DNA of 64,000 nt from Auricularia sp. M13. Its lineage: Eukaryota > Basidiomycota > Agaricomycetes > Auriculariales > Auriculariaceae. The translations under genes were made by a program, and so were the position numbers. The stretch covers positions 8,122,001 through 8,186,000 of the forward strand of contig CM073193.1 of the NCBI GenBank assembly GCA_037042915.1. The letters run 5' to 3'. The notes below the pieces were generated by a model. That model worked only from the letters and a program-made list of their open reading frames with translations. It made no database searches and was not told the DNA's origin. Below are positions 11,412 to 23,204 of the stretch, in pieces (position 1 is the first letter of the stretch; the number at the start of each line of letters is the position of its first letter).

Positions 11412-13499
11412 CTACTCCACATCACTAAATTCTACCTCGCCACCCCCATCGGACTCCTCGCCATCATCACTTTCGCCAAAGACGAGGTACTGCATATCAT
11501 CATTGTCCGAGAACTCGACACTCTGTGCGTCGTCGTCTGAAAACTCGACCTCCTGTGTGTCTGCTTTGACTGGCAGTAATATTAGTTGTTGATTGGTACT
11601 TTGTTGAACTCAAACTCACCTTGGTCGGGCCAGGGAACATAGTTCCCAGGGAGCTCGGGGAGCATTTCGGGTATATCTTCGCCGAGGATGAGTAAACCTT
11701 GTGCTGCAGCCCGCTCGTCTTGATTGAGCTGTCCACGAACGTCTTCGAGCAGAGCAGAGTAGATCGGCCAAAGAGTATCCACCGTAAGAGCAGGTTGACC
11801 AAGACGCTGGTAAGCAGCCACAATGCGAGCGTGAATCCAGGGCGGGACGAGCTGGAAGACCGGATGATCCGGGGGGGCATACTTCGCCTGTATGGCGTCC
11901 AGAAGGGCGGGTTCGACCTTGACCTAGATAGCAATGAGGACAATATATTAAAAAAGATGAAGGCGTACCTTGTAATCAATAGCATTGTATTCGTGTGGAC
12001 GCTCGAAGATCATGTCCGGAATTCCATGCGGCAGAAACTTTTTCTTGTTGCTGCGAGGAAGCTTCTGGTTGGATTTGATGCGGTAGTTGTCCAGCTGCAG
12101 CTGCATCCAAGGAATAACGAGCCAGCGAAATACGAGACTATACAACTGTGAGTGAGCTGTGCCTATGTGGAAGACGGACATACACATGTAGACCGTCGTC
12201 TGGTAGGGGGGAACCAGATTTTGGTGCGTACTGGTGCGCACTGGTGCGCAGGCCATATCTCCCTCAAAACTGCATATTCTTTCTTGATCTAAAGTGATTC
12301 TAGATGGTCTTAGTAATGCCTATTAGACCCCATATTCTTATCTGGATTATTGTCTATAATGGTGGTGACAAGATGCCCATCGTAACACCGTACTCGAGGA
12401 GACCCTCAAAGCCGGGTGAAAACGAGCGACGAAAGACTGACCACTTGATCTCTGGCTTTACGTTGAGGCCTTGACGCATCCATCGATGCTGGATTGTGTC
12501 GACGAGCGAGGAGTCGAGATGCTGGCGTATAACTGTGTGGGGGTTCGCGATGCCGTAGTTCTCAGGGCCTGGGTCACTCTGAGTGACGAGGCAAACACCT
12601 GCACAACGATTAGATTCACTGTATAGTTGATAGATTAAGATACTCGCCCCCATGTTCACGTGCGACTTCAAGGTAGTAACTGGCCAGCAGCGGAGGCTGG
12701 CAATTGCTCCACCAGACCTTCAGCCAGAGTAGCTTGCCACTATATATCTCGACGCCGAGGTGGAGAAGGAGACCGAAACGCTTCCATTTGTCATGCTGAT
12801 CGAATGACCAGACGTCGTTAACGCCAGTCGCCCAAAAACGTCGCCTTTTGAGGCCGTTGCGCTTTCGGGCAGCAACTGCAACGGGGTCCAGGGCCTTGTC
12901 GTGAGCGAGAACAAGATGTCTAAAATGAGCATGTCAGGCGTGAATTGACAATAGGAGCAAAGGATAGTGCGCACTGCGAGGCACGAATGCCATGATCATG
13001 CCACAATGAGGAAACCATATCTCCAGCTCCAATGGCAGGCAGCCGACTGCGTACTTCGGCAATGTAGGGTGCGATGCTCTCGATGGTGTGGCCTTGCTGG
13101 CGAGTGCTGATGAGTCCGTACTTGGCTCTGAGTCGCTTGAGCGTCTTGAGACTGAGATCATTGATTAGAAGAATTCAAGCAGTTAATAAATACCCAACCT
13201 CATTCCATAGACGTTCAGATCAATGGATTCATGTACATACTCGAGGATCTTCGCATCGGAGCACCGCAAATTGAAATATTTCTCGATTATTGGCATGACG
13301 TCCTCCTCCGGAGCTGAGCAGGTCAATATGAGTGCGATCTGGACGGTAGGCACTCACGGCATGGCTTGTGCTGGTTTGCTCTCTTTCCCATGCACGATGT
13401 TTGAGGGGAGGAGGAGTCCGTCTGCAAAATCAGTTGCTTTATCAGACGCGTAATCCCCGATAGCCGGGCCAAGCTATGACGAATCTCATTTGTCATCAT
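11412..13499 (-). CDS. Fungal integrase-core (retroviral-integrase-fold) protein
   Basis: Read from ATG 13499 (MMTNEIRHSLARLSG) the exons give an N-terminal part with IIEKYFNLRCSDAKILEY and LKTLKRLRAKYGLISTRQQGH, the latter helix-turn-helix-like. The catalytic-core sequence follows: NDVWSFDQHDKWKRFGL, LLWLKVWWSN, VTQSDPGPENYG and NVKPEIKWSVFRR. The Asp, Asp and Glu in these blocks are the likely DDE triad of a transposase/integrase. The C-terminal part (PPDHPVFQLVPP, then an acidic Ser/Asp tail) matches the layout I know from Agaricomycete proteins annotated as integrase core domain. Introns are about 45-60 bp. The stop is at 11412-11414. The gene looks intact, and is the only integrase/transposase-type gene inside the inverted repeats. 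Confidence 0.75.
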
Positions 13500-13771
13500 G
13501 GCAATCGTCTGAGACGGAGCTTGTATGGTGGACTATCGGGCCGGACGCCCTGGTGCACGTTTAAACATTGGGATTCAAACCCGACAGGGTAGACAGAGTA
13601 GCAGAACGCGGTTAAAGACAAAACTGTGACGTTTGAAGCTCACGGCAATCCTTCCTTGCGCAGCAACTTTGGGATCATGCTTACAATTGCGTGATTTGCA
13701 CCGGTGACTTAAGCTTCAGTCCGGCGAAGCGCCGCTACTGACGCTCTCCCTCCCCCGCTCAGGATTGGCAA

Positions 13772-16509
13772 ATGTCAGGGCAGCCCTCGGTGCGTTGCGC
13801 AGGAACAGGTCACAGTTCTTGGCTCATCCCCACCATAGCAGTCCGTCCAGTTCACAGAAGTGGCAGGCACTGCGCAGGGTCGCACAGCTGGCCTTCGTCA
13901 ATGCGGACGCGGCAAAAAATGCTTGACTGTGCCGGGTGGTGTTGTCCCTGCCGAAACGCCTATGGTCTCCCGTTACTCCAAAACACCGACCGGGAAAATT
14001 TACAAGGACCTCTGTCCAGCATGCGACCGGTACTACCAGACGAAAAAAGGTTCGTACGCACGCCTTCATACATTTCTTTCTTATATATATTTGCACAGCA
14101 GAGTCAGTGAAGACGCAACCGCAAGTGCAGGTGAACCGTCAGGCGATGCCACCGCCGCCACCCCCAAAGCTTCCACCTCCCACACCGATGAATCTTGTCC
14201 AGTATGGCGTCCCCAGTCCCCAGTCCCATCCTGCGACACCCGTTTATTTATCGCCCGAGATATGCGCGGATGCACGTCAGGGCATTGCTGCTGCTTGGAA
14301 GCAAGGTTTGCTTGGACTCCCTTACAGTGTCAGCCGTCAGCATGACTAAATTTTGGGCCAGGGTCAAACATGCCTGTCCAGGCCGTTGGGGTCTTCCAGG
14401 CCCCGACACCGCCAGCCTTGGTCCCATCGATGCTGTCTACGACGGGCTACAACGCGGCCCACGCCTTTTATAATCAGCAGAAGGGCAATGCCGCACGACA
14501 GGCTCAGCAGGTTGCACCAGCCAACTCTAGCACGGTCACCTGCTCCGTCGCCGTTGTGTATGTTCCGGAGGGCAAGAACTCGCCTTCCAGAGTTGGCGTA
14601 AGTAAATTTTACATATTGTACATGCATCTGAATGTCGTTTCAGGATGTGATAACGGGCATGGATGTTCACGTCTCGCTTGGTCTGCAGCAACTGCGAAAG
14701 CTCGCATTGGCAGCAATCATTCCCAAGTGGGATGAATATACACTGGCATCCTTCCCGTTCCCGGACGAGAAGGCCGAGTTCATCCTCCTGCCGCACCTCA
14801 CCGAGTTGACCGCCCCTGCCGACCCTGCAAATGACGTTGCAGCTCTGGCGCCTCACCTGACGAAGAAGGGCAAGGGCTACAACCCCATTCGTCTGGGTTT
14901 CCGGATTAGCTTTTGGATCGTCAACCTCATGTACAAATGTATGGAAGAGGTGCGTACACCATGTCAACACACGCCTCACTCTGAGACTGAATGAGTCAAA
15001 ATAGCATGGCGTGGCCGATGCCAAGGTCTGTCTGGCTAGTCACTCTGAGATGAAACACCGTTACTCACGCGTCAGCTGATCCAACAGGGGAAAACATCTA
15101 CGTCCTCCGCTATGGTCACACGCTCCTCTGCACGCGAGGTACTCTTCACCGAGGTAGAACCTGCAGCTGGTATTAAGAGGACATACAATGTGAGTCGACT
15201 CATGTACCGCCCATTCCACCCAGCCTGCTCACTATATGTGCAGGCTACGCGCTCCCAAGGACAGCCTGTTACACCACCCCGGCGTCCGCGTGCTCCAGCT
15301 ACGTTCGCATCTCCAGAGCGCCTTGAGCTGCGAGCTGCCCTCGCCGGAACTGCCGAAATTTCAAGGATGAATTCTTCGCAGCTATGTACGTCTCGAGCAT
15401 TGTTCTCTGTATGATAACTGATATTTTATCTCTCTTGCAGTGCAGCATACAATGTCTGGGAAGCTATATCTTGTTCCACACCACGACTCGTTCGCAGACT
15501 GTGTGCGTGCAACCCCACTCGCAGCAGATACGCTGGGCGACCCAATCGATGTCAACCTCGTCATGGACAATACTATGCTGGGCAATGCTGGCGCGTTTAA
15601 GGCAGCGTATGCTGGCAGGCTCACATGTCCCTCTCTCGATGCAAAGATGAAGGAGCGGTTTGACGACTCGGGGCTCACTGGGCCAGTCTGTGTCAAGAAG
15701 GCGATTACGAAGGCCTTGCGGCTGGCCAAACCAGTTGTGATGGCCAACAGGGACGCTCTGGTTGTGCTCTTGAAGGAGATGCGCAACTTGCAGTGGGCCA
15801 ACGCGCTGCAGGACCTGGTGGTTGGGTACGTCGACCGCGAGCTTCGGCGCATGTCTGCGGCAGGCAGGGACACCACACTGTGCCCCAAAATCCCTGATTT
15901 CCGCTTCGTTAACGACGGCCTGTTCGTCGCCGACCAGCAAGACCGCCCTGGCAGCGTTCTTCTCATCGAAACGCGGTTGAACGTGGCCAATTGGTACAAG
16001 TACATCGGCAACGCAAATACTGTACCTTACGAGGATCTGCCTGACAACGCTGCGCTTGAGGCTCGTTTTCTCTCCTTCTCTCAACACGTCCAGTGGGCCA
16101 AGACGGACGGCCAAGTTTTTGTAGCCGATTATCAAGGTTAGCATTCTCCTGGATACGCGACGCGAGACACTAACACGCATTATAGGTGCCGATGGTGTTC
16201 TCACCGACCCACAGATTATTACCTCACCGTGCGTCCCTGAGCATCCCCGTCTATATATCTAATAACACAGTAATCAGTGAATACACAAACAAGTTCGCCG
16301 ATGGCAACGTGCAAGCTGGCTGGGCATCGATGGTCGACCACCATCAATGCAACGAGTATTGCAAGTTCTTTGGTCTACCCCTTCCGCAAGATCAGGCTCC
16401 AGGCCAGTTTATGTTCGCCAAAGTCAATGCTATTGCTGATGGTCAAATCTTTCCAGAGCTCGCACAGAAGCGTGCTGACGCAGCACAACTCGCTGCAGCA
16501 CAAGGTTAG
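13772..16509 (+). CDS. Alpha-type (atypical) protein kinase domain protein
   Basis: The N-terminal exons carry paired cysteines suggesting zinc binding (LRQCGRGKKCL and CPACDRYYQTKK). A proline-rich linker follows (near 14140-14230), then a region with DVITGMDVHVSLGLQQLRK. The C-terminal half shows alpha-kinase features: GPVCVKKAITKA, then GADGVLTDPQIITSP, FADGNVQAGWASM and HHQCNEYCKFFGL, which correspond to the glycine-rich, metal/zinc-binding histidine-cysteine end of the alpha-kinase fold. Such kinases are expanded in Agaricomycetes; substrates are generally unknown. Introns are short (for example 14601-14643 and 16139-16185). The stop TAG is at 16507-16509. The gene appears complete. Start ATG 13772 needs a short first intron to join the cysteine-rich frame, so the N terminus is less certain. 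Confidence 0.75.
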
Positions 16510-16632
16510 CGTCACTGTCACTCCCATGCATTCAACTGCTGCCGCCTCCTTTACTCTGCATAGTCGACAACCGCGTCACTGTCACTCCCATGCATTCAAC
16601 TGCTGCCGCCTCCTTTACTCTGCATAGTCGAC
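16509..16632 (+). repeat. Perfect 60 bp tandem duplication, period 64
   Basis: The bases 16509-16568 are repeated exactly at 16573-16632 with AACC between. It begins at the last base of the alpha-kinase stop codon, so it lies in the 3' UTR. Exact identity suggests a recent event. Confidence 0.9.
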
Positions 16633-17784
16633 CGTTCAACCGGTGAAAATAAATCTGTTTAGTCGGTAGAGCTGCGATATTGTTGTTCTGACGCATATGC
16701 TGTACTCCGTGGCACCTTTAGGTATCCTTATATTGAACCCTGAGCATAGGTAAACTTTCAATCTGCTTAAGCAACAGCTTTCATTGTGTGTGCGAAGTAT
16801 GATGATTGCAGTAATCACGTTGCGTTAGCAAAGCAAAATGTACTCCGTACTGAGGGAAGGAGTTTAGTGTGACTCTTCATACCATCACAATTCATGCTTC
16901 ATATGCACCTGGTGCTAACAACAAAGTTTGGGAGCTTAGTAGGCTCTGCCCCAATGACAGCGGGTTGGTTATTGGAGAGATGTCAGGGGACCGGAAATTT
17001 CCGGACTGCACCAGCAAACCCAGGACGGCTTCTTCCCATGTATGCTGGCCGAGTCCCGCCCATCTTCCTCCATCTTCTGCAGGCACTGAAAGCCACTTAG
17101 CACCAAGGAATATTGATCACACTGAACTACGCAAGAAGGGGGGGGGGGGGTAAATTTAGAAATAGTGGTGCATTGCAAGCCAGCGCACGCGAAGGGAGCA
17201 TCCTGCTAGGTGGCCAACGCCTGGTGCTGCGCACAGGTGTAATTAACGCGTGGGGAAACCGCCATAGCTCATTGTCTACTATTGCAACTTGTGCGACGAT
17301 GGCGGTGGGTTGGTGGCAGCAGCTGGCGCGAGACATGAGATTGGATTCGTGATGCCGAAGCTGCCGTCACCGGCGCGTTCATTATGCGCAGGGTCTGGTG
17401 GGGGGCGACAATGCTGAGCGATGGCGGGGTAGTGTCATCTGGGTGGCGGCAGAGCGCACAGAGGTCATTGTGGCCGCACTGCGCCTGCGTCGCCAGGCGC
17501 CTCGCATCTCCTCCGTAGTCTGAGCACTGCAGTTTTGAAACCCAGTTAGTGCAAGTGAGATATCAAGTGTGGTCACCGTACGCACCAGAAACAGGGCGAA
17601 AGCTAGGCTGCACGAGGCTGCAGTGTCAAATTATTCAAGTGGTCCGGCGACCGGCAGAGAAGAAATAGCTGCACCTGCGTGACGTCGAGCAAGCAAGCCA
17701 GCACCCTCGAAGGAGCATCCTGCACGGCTGGCTGCGCCTTAGCTCAATGTCTACGGCGACGACCTGGCGGCGACGATGGGCACG
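16633..17784. repeat. Repeat-derived spacer with a degraded third copy of the 289 bp repeat
   Basis: No gene. Around 17190-17350 the blocks AGGGAGCATCCTGCTAGG, TTGTCTAC and CGATGGCGGTGGGTTGGTGG follow the order seen in the right repeat copy at about 17711-17840, so this is an older partial copy in direct orientation. A run of G lies at about 17140-17151, and a perfect palindrome CCGGAAATTTCCGG near 16990. The segment near 16873-16950 is the inverted partner of 7630-7770. Confidence 0.5.
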
Positions 17785-18073
17785 GTGGCGGCGGCAACAT
17801 GTCGGCGGCGGCCACAGCGACGATGTCGGTGGGTTGGTGGTGGCAGCCGGCATCTGACGCTGGGCGGCGCGAAGGAACCGCGGCTGATCACTGTCGATGG
17901 CGGCGACCTGGCCGCGACGACGGCCGCGACGGCCGCGACGACGACGGCAGCGACGATGACGGCAGGACGTCATGCTGGCACCGGATGGGATCACTCGGGA
18001 TCCGGGACTCGGAAGCTCGATCACCGAAGCTGTCCATCTCGGATCCGAAGCTGTCCAGTCCGTCTTTCCATAC
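17785..18073 (-). repeat. Right copy of the 289 bp inverted repeat
   Basis: Reverse complement of 2865-3153 with no difference that I could find by eye. Weaker homology to the left copy extends inward to about 17640. Confidence 0.85.
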
Positions 18074-18906
18074 AGGTGTCTACGTGGAAGCTGCTCCGAG
18101 TCCGGCCGCTATCGCATCGCTGCGCGGACGCTTTCTCTCTCGACGTGCGATAAAAGATGCTGAGCGGACCGCGCGCGCTACTGTCAATCCCCCGGGGCGT
18201 CACGGCGTCAGGAAATTGCAATGGCCTGGCATTCATCGCGACGCTTTATACTGCTTTGAAACTTTGGAAAGGGCACTGGGCTGGCCTAGCTCCACCCCTT
18301 GTGTCGCGCTGGGCAAGCTGCGGGACGAGTACATTGCGTTCGTCTTGTTCGTGCTCCCTGCGACTCGTGCGAGTTGCGCAGAACCGGTTCGGCTCCGGGG
18401 TACGATCTCTGTAACGTCGAGTTGCTGGTGCCCGCGGCGTAGGCATCGTCGTCACCAGCTGGACAATATCGTTATGTGAAGATGTGTTGCGAATAACGTT
18501 GCGAGGGCTACCACAAAACTTGCTCGCAACGGCGCCCGCAACGCTGTCGTCGCAACATTTCGTTGCGAGCACCGTTGCGAGCTGTTGCGAGCTCGCTGTG
18601 ATACCCCCTAATGGTCGGTGCGTTCGGAAATGTGAAGTCTGGGCCCTGCGTCCGTGCATGCCTGTCTTGAGTGCGTAAATCCGTATTTGTGGGAGTTGGT
18701 GTACTACTCAAGACTGTATTACTTTCAACACGGAACCGTGGAATGGTTCATGTACAGTATGCACTGCCGCATGAAGTTGATCCCCCTATTTACCGGAGCT
18801 GCTTCTAAGCAGAGGCTCCTGGCTCTCGAGTGCATCGAAGCTATACAAGGCATAGAAAGCTTATCTATTCTAGGTGTCGGCGAAGACCACGAACCGGACA
18901 GATGTG
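18074..18906. other. Spacer with a cluster of GTTGCGA motifs
   Basis: No gene recognised. From 18486 to 18590 the heptamer GTTGCGA occurs five times forward (18486, 18498, 18562, 18574, 18584). Its reverse complement or core occurs three more times (18524, 18537, 18550), so the stretch can fold on itself. Confidence 0.5.
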
Positions 18907-19930
18907 TGTCACGGTGTGCTGCATACACCACCGACCTGGAGGCGTAGCCGACCAGGAAGGGTACTCAGGAGGGGAAGGTCGAACACATAATAGACCAGAT
19001 CCAACCTAGGGTACATCTGAGGGCAATCGCCGGTACATATAGTCCGATCGGAGGCAAACCGGATCCGAACGCTCCGGACAACAAAGGAAGCCAACCAACA
19101 CCAAAGAGAGGTCCGGAAGCGATGGGAAAGGCATCGGGGAAGTCACCGAGGGTAATCTGGAGCCAGTGGAAGCAATGGGGGGTAAAGGGAGTCAAGGGAG
19201 GGTCAAGAAAGAGTGAAGCGTCGCGCCGAAGGCGCAGAACGACTCCGGACGAAGGGGATAAAGGATGTCCGTGCCTATGGAGGGTATTGGGCGGGTATCC
19301 GAGACAGACCGAGGTGTCCTTGCATGTATGCACGCACTGACACCGGGGGCGAAAGGCGCCGATGCAATGGCGAGCGTAGCGGCGAGCGCAACGCGTCGGC
19401 GAGCGAGGTACGAGCGTACCACCCAACAATCAACACTCCCACTCCATCCGGACAGCCTCCGGACCATGGACCATGCCGCGCGCGGACCGAGGAGAGTGTG
19501 GCGGCCGAGGTCCGAGGTGCCGGAGCGGTCGAGCATCCAGGGGACAGAGGGTGAAGGATGTACGTCGGCACGATCGTTGCAGCTTCACCTGTACTCCCAG
19601 CGCACACCGGCCATGCAGGGCAATACCCGAGGTGTGGTGTGCGGCATCTCCGAAGGTGTAGGCCGTAATGTGACACCGAGAAGACGGACCGACGAACAGA
19701 TACACGCCGGGTGGAAACCAGCGCAGCGGTGATCGACAACAATGGCAATAGCGCGTCGCATCCAAGGACCGAGGTTGACAGGGGTCCGGTGACGCCGAGA
19801 GAAGGTAGCCGAGGTGCCAGCGGTCCGGAGAGGCATGCGGAACGGGTATATCGGTCCGACGGAGCGGGTGAAGCGGCGAAAGAGATCCAACGGAAGCGGC
19901 GTATGGGCAAGATCGCCGCGCACCGTAACA
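18907..19930 (-). mobile_element. Solo LTR (1024 bp) with 5 bp target duplication
   Basis: On the minus strand the unit begins TGTTACGGTG and ends CACACCGTGACA, the TG...CA ends of a long terminal repeat. ATGTG lies immediately outside each end (18902-18906 and 19931-19935), a 5 bp target duplication as made by Ty3/Gypsy- or Copia-type integrases. No gag-pol sequence is attached, so it is a solo LTR left by recombination. Its last 130 or so bases match 47200-47330 in the opposite orientation, a related LTR. It sits about 90 bp upstream of the serine hydrolase start codon at 20021 and may affect that promoter. Confidence 0.85.
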
Positions 19931-20020
19931 ATGTGACTCACAGCAGCGCGCACAGATAAAGACTGCGAGTGCAATCTCACGCTGACTTAACCCTTTCCCG
20001 CTCCCTCGTCAAAGGAAAAA

Positions 20021-21883
20021 ATGGCTACTCTTCACACGCAGGTCCAGGACATCCTCACTTCGTTCGTGCAACCTCCTACTGGTGCTGCAGGTCTTGCCTT
20101 CGGTGCAATCGACCGGAATGGCAAAGTCCTTGTCGCAGAGGCGGCTGGGAAGCGTTCGCTGAACAAGCCAGACCCGGTGTGTAAATGGAATTTGCTAGAA
20201 CCGACCGTCACTGACCGCTCGTGACAGTTGACGTTGGACACTATATTCACCATATATTCCATGACCAAGTTTATAACTGGCATTGCGTTCGCACAAACCA
20301 CGTGTCTACGTGCTGATTACCAACTTATATAATCCCCATAGGGCCATGAAGCTGGTTGAAGAGGGAAAGCTCGTCCTGGACAATGCTATCGAGGAAGTTA
20401 TGTGAGTATGAATTGGTCTAAAGATCCTCTCATGGTAGATTCTAATATTCTCAACCCCGAATTTTCAGACATTCAGATTGTGGCAGAGGACGGCAGTCTG
20501 CGCACGCCCAAGACAAAGGTGACGTTACGTATGCTGCTCACACATACTTCTGGCTTTGCGTGAGTGAATCCTGAAGTACCTGAAATAATATATAACGCTC
20601 CTACACAGGTACTCTTTCAACCACCCTACGCTCTTTAACCTCTCAAAGGAGCGTGGCATTGACGAGCTGTCTGGGAGGAAGGAAGATGCTCTCAACTGGC
20701 CGCTCGTCAATGAGGCAAGTCTTCTGTGCATTGTCCGCATCATTTCACTTACAAGTTACAATCTGTAGCCAAATACCGCGTACAACTATGGCATATGTCA
20801 GTTTTCGACCAGTACAGGTTTGAAATCTCAGCTAATGGACGTCGCCAGCTATGGCTTGGGCTGGAGAGGCCATTTCCCGTATTAGTGGACAAACGCTGGG
20901 AGATTACTGTCGCGACAAAATTTTCAAGCCGCTGGGAGTGAGTCATACCGCTCTTGGATACAGTATATTCTATTGACGAGCGAGTAGATCGAAAATTTCA
21001 GCTGGACTCTCACTCCAGAGGGACGTGCAAAACTCGCGGATCTGCACTACCGTCTTCCGGACGGCAGCGCCGCTGCGCGCGGTGCGTACTTGCATAATTT
21101 GGGGCCTTTGCATTGCAGGATTTCTCATAGAACCATAGAGCGTCACCCTATCGACACCGTTCCCGAGCCGTACCACTCAGGCGGTGGCGGCGCGTTCGCG
21201 GACCTGCACTCATACCTGACTGTTGCGGCGATGGTGCTCCGCAACGGCCTGGGCGTGAACGGCGTGCGGGTGCTCAAGGAGGAGACGGTCGACGAAATGT
21301 TTCGTGACCAGCTTGAGCATCTTCCTGGCGCAATGGACAAGCCTATGATGGCGTTACGCCCGGAGCTCGCGCGGGACGATCTTCCCAATATTCCCATGTG
21401 CGCTGACTTCCAAGCTCCAATGCTAATCTGGAATCTCACTCGTACATTAAAAATTATCTTCAGACCGAAGGGACATGGTCTGTCATTCGCGATGTTCAAG
21501 GCGAGTCGCCACCCCGATGCTAACCCTGCCGCTGACGCGGTCGGACAACCTTGTATAGGCACCGCTTCCGACTGGACGCAGCGCCGGAACAGCATTCTGG
21601 TCTGGGTACGTGTTGTGCAATGCCGTCCGACGCACTTGACCGACAAGCTGACTTTCTGACATCCTAGGCTCACTAACGGCCAGTGGATGTCAGTACCAAG
21701 ATTATCTAGAGTTGTCAAACAGTACAAAGATCACTAAATGACCTTCACCTTTCCTTCCGCAGAGTCGATCGCGAGCAGGGTGTTGCGATGGTCATGCTGT
21801 GCTCCATCATGCCGTTCGGCGACCCCGCGGCGTTCAGAGCCTTTGTGGCTCTGGAGACTGCGGTGTACAAGTCTTTGGCATGA
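20021..21883 (+). CDS. Beta-lactamase-fold serine hydrolase (class C/esterase-like)
   Basis: The frame opens MATLHTQVQDILTSFV. It carries the catalytic SxxK as SMTK in IFTIYSMTKFITGIA, then KLVEEGKLVLDN, LRMLLTHTSGFAYSF and NTAYNYG, whose Tyr-x-Asn is the second motif. After short introns come AISRISGQTLGDYCRDKIF, EPYHSGGGGAFADLHSYL (the HSGG block as third motif), GRSAGTAFWSG and a C-terminal VDREQGVAMVM with MPFGDPAAF. This is the layout of fungal beta-lactamase/transpeptidase-like esterases, usually about 400 residues. All exons can be joined in frame, one at a possible GC-AG intron after 21500, so I think it is functional. There is no clear signal peptide, so it is probably cytosolic. Substrate unknown. 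It lies next to the solo LTR. Confidence 0.8.
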
Positions 21884-22327
21884 TTGACTTCGAGTTGAAC
21901 GTCTCAGCGGGATAATTCCAAGCACCTCCCTGTACCTTTGTAGCATCTGGCATAACAAACTAGAGCCCTAATATAACCCCCATCTCAAACTAAAAGTCTC
22001 CAACTGCTTTGGCAGTCCCATGAGCGGCACGGGAGGCTCATGACTATGCGCACATAGCTGTTCGACAAAATCATCGCCCCTGAGAAATCGAAAATTTTGA
22101 AGGAAAGAATAAGTTCATCTTTGGGTGCTTCGACCAGCGATATAACCAATCAGGTGCAAGCCACAATTTCTTATCTAAGGGCGCGACCCGCCCTCAAGAC
22201 TTGCTTTCAATGATCCAAAGAATGCCGCAGTGTCCCGAGGAGTGTACAATTGAACCATCCGACGTCTCTACTGTAATGACAGGAGGAAAACATGCCAGGC
22301 CGAACTTGAAGTGCGCAGCCAAGCTCT
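21884..22327. other. Spacer between convergent genes
   Basis: AT-richer sequence without coding signal; probably the two 3' UTRs. Confidence 0.5.
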
Positions 22328-23204
22328 TTAGATCGTCATGCCCAGCCGTGGCTTGAACACAGGCTTGTTGATCGCCTCCACATGTTGCGCCGTGCGTACT
22401 TCTTCGACATGTGCACGCGTCGTCTCTTCGACAACGATGCGGACCGCAGTAGGTGCGGGCGGCAAGATGCCCGCGAAGCTGGTACGCAGCTGCTGCAGCC
22501 GGTTCTCGATGTCATCCTGCATCTTGTCCTGCTCCTGCGCTGCGGCGTCAGGAGTATGAGCAAGCTCGAGAATCATGCTTACATCTCTAATGAGTCGGGT
22601 GATGCCTTCAGATGCGCCGCCAGCCCACGCATCGATCTCTCGGACGGCACCGTGCAGAAGGGCGCGCTCGGCATCGCTGTCGCCAATGTGCTGCCCCATG
22701 ACAAGCACCTTCTTGACACCGTCGTGGACGTGGCCATCGTACATCTTGAGATAGATCTGTCACGGTCACTGTCAGACGGTGCAGGACGGGCGCAACCGCG
22801 ATGAAATATGCGCACTGTCGCAATCTTTTCCACGAGACGCGCGACTTTCGCAGAGTCAAGCGCCTGTTGATATATGGCCTGTGGAACGTGAAGCTGGCTG
22901 TCAGCGGGAGCTCAATAATCCTTCAACAAATACACACCTGACGAGTCCAGTTGGAAAGAGAGACGCCAGATACCACCCGGTCCGCCGAAATGGTAGGCCC
23001 CCGGCAACTCCCTCCAAGGATTGTCCACAGATTGAAACTCCGCCAGCTGCAAATCTGCAATATCCAGAGGTTCCCAGTATGCTATCGGGACAGGGCCCTG
23101 AGTGGCGGTGCTATGTCACGGAAGCAAATCCGGCGGACCAGCGGTCAAGTAATTGTATCTTTATAGTGCGATAATACATGATTGATAGGCTACAAATTTA
23201 GGAA

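Larger units (their letters stand above)
2865..18073. mobile_element. Candidate 15.2 kb element bounded by 289 bp inverted repeats
   Basis: The segments 2865-3153 and 17785-18073 are reverse complements with no difference that I could find by eye. Both have the same terminus outward (GTATGGAAAGACGG), as terminal inverted repeats should. The four bases AGGT lie directly outside each end (2861-2864 and 18074-18077), which could be a target duplication but is short. Inside are an integrase-core gene, an alpha-kinase gene, an unknown multi-exon gene and a decayed coiled-coil gene. I infer a mobile or once-mobile unit. The alternative is two independent copies of one repeat that happen to be inverted; comparison with other loci would decide. 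Confidence 0.4.
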
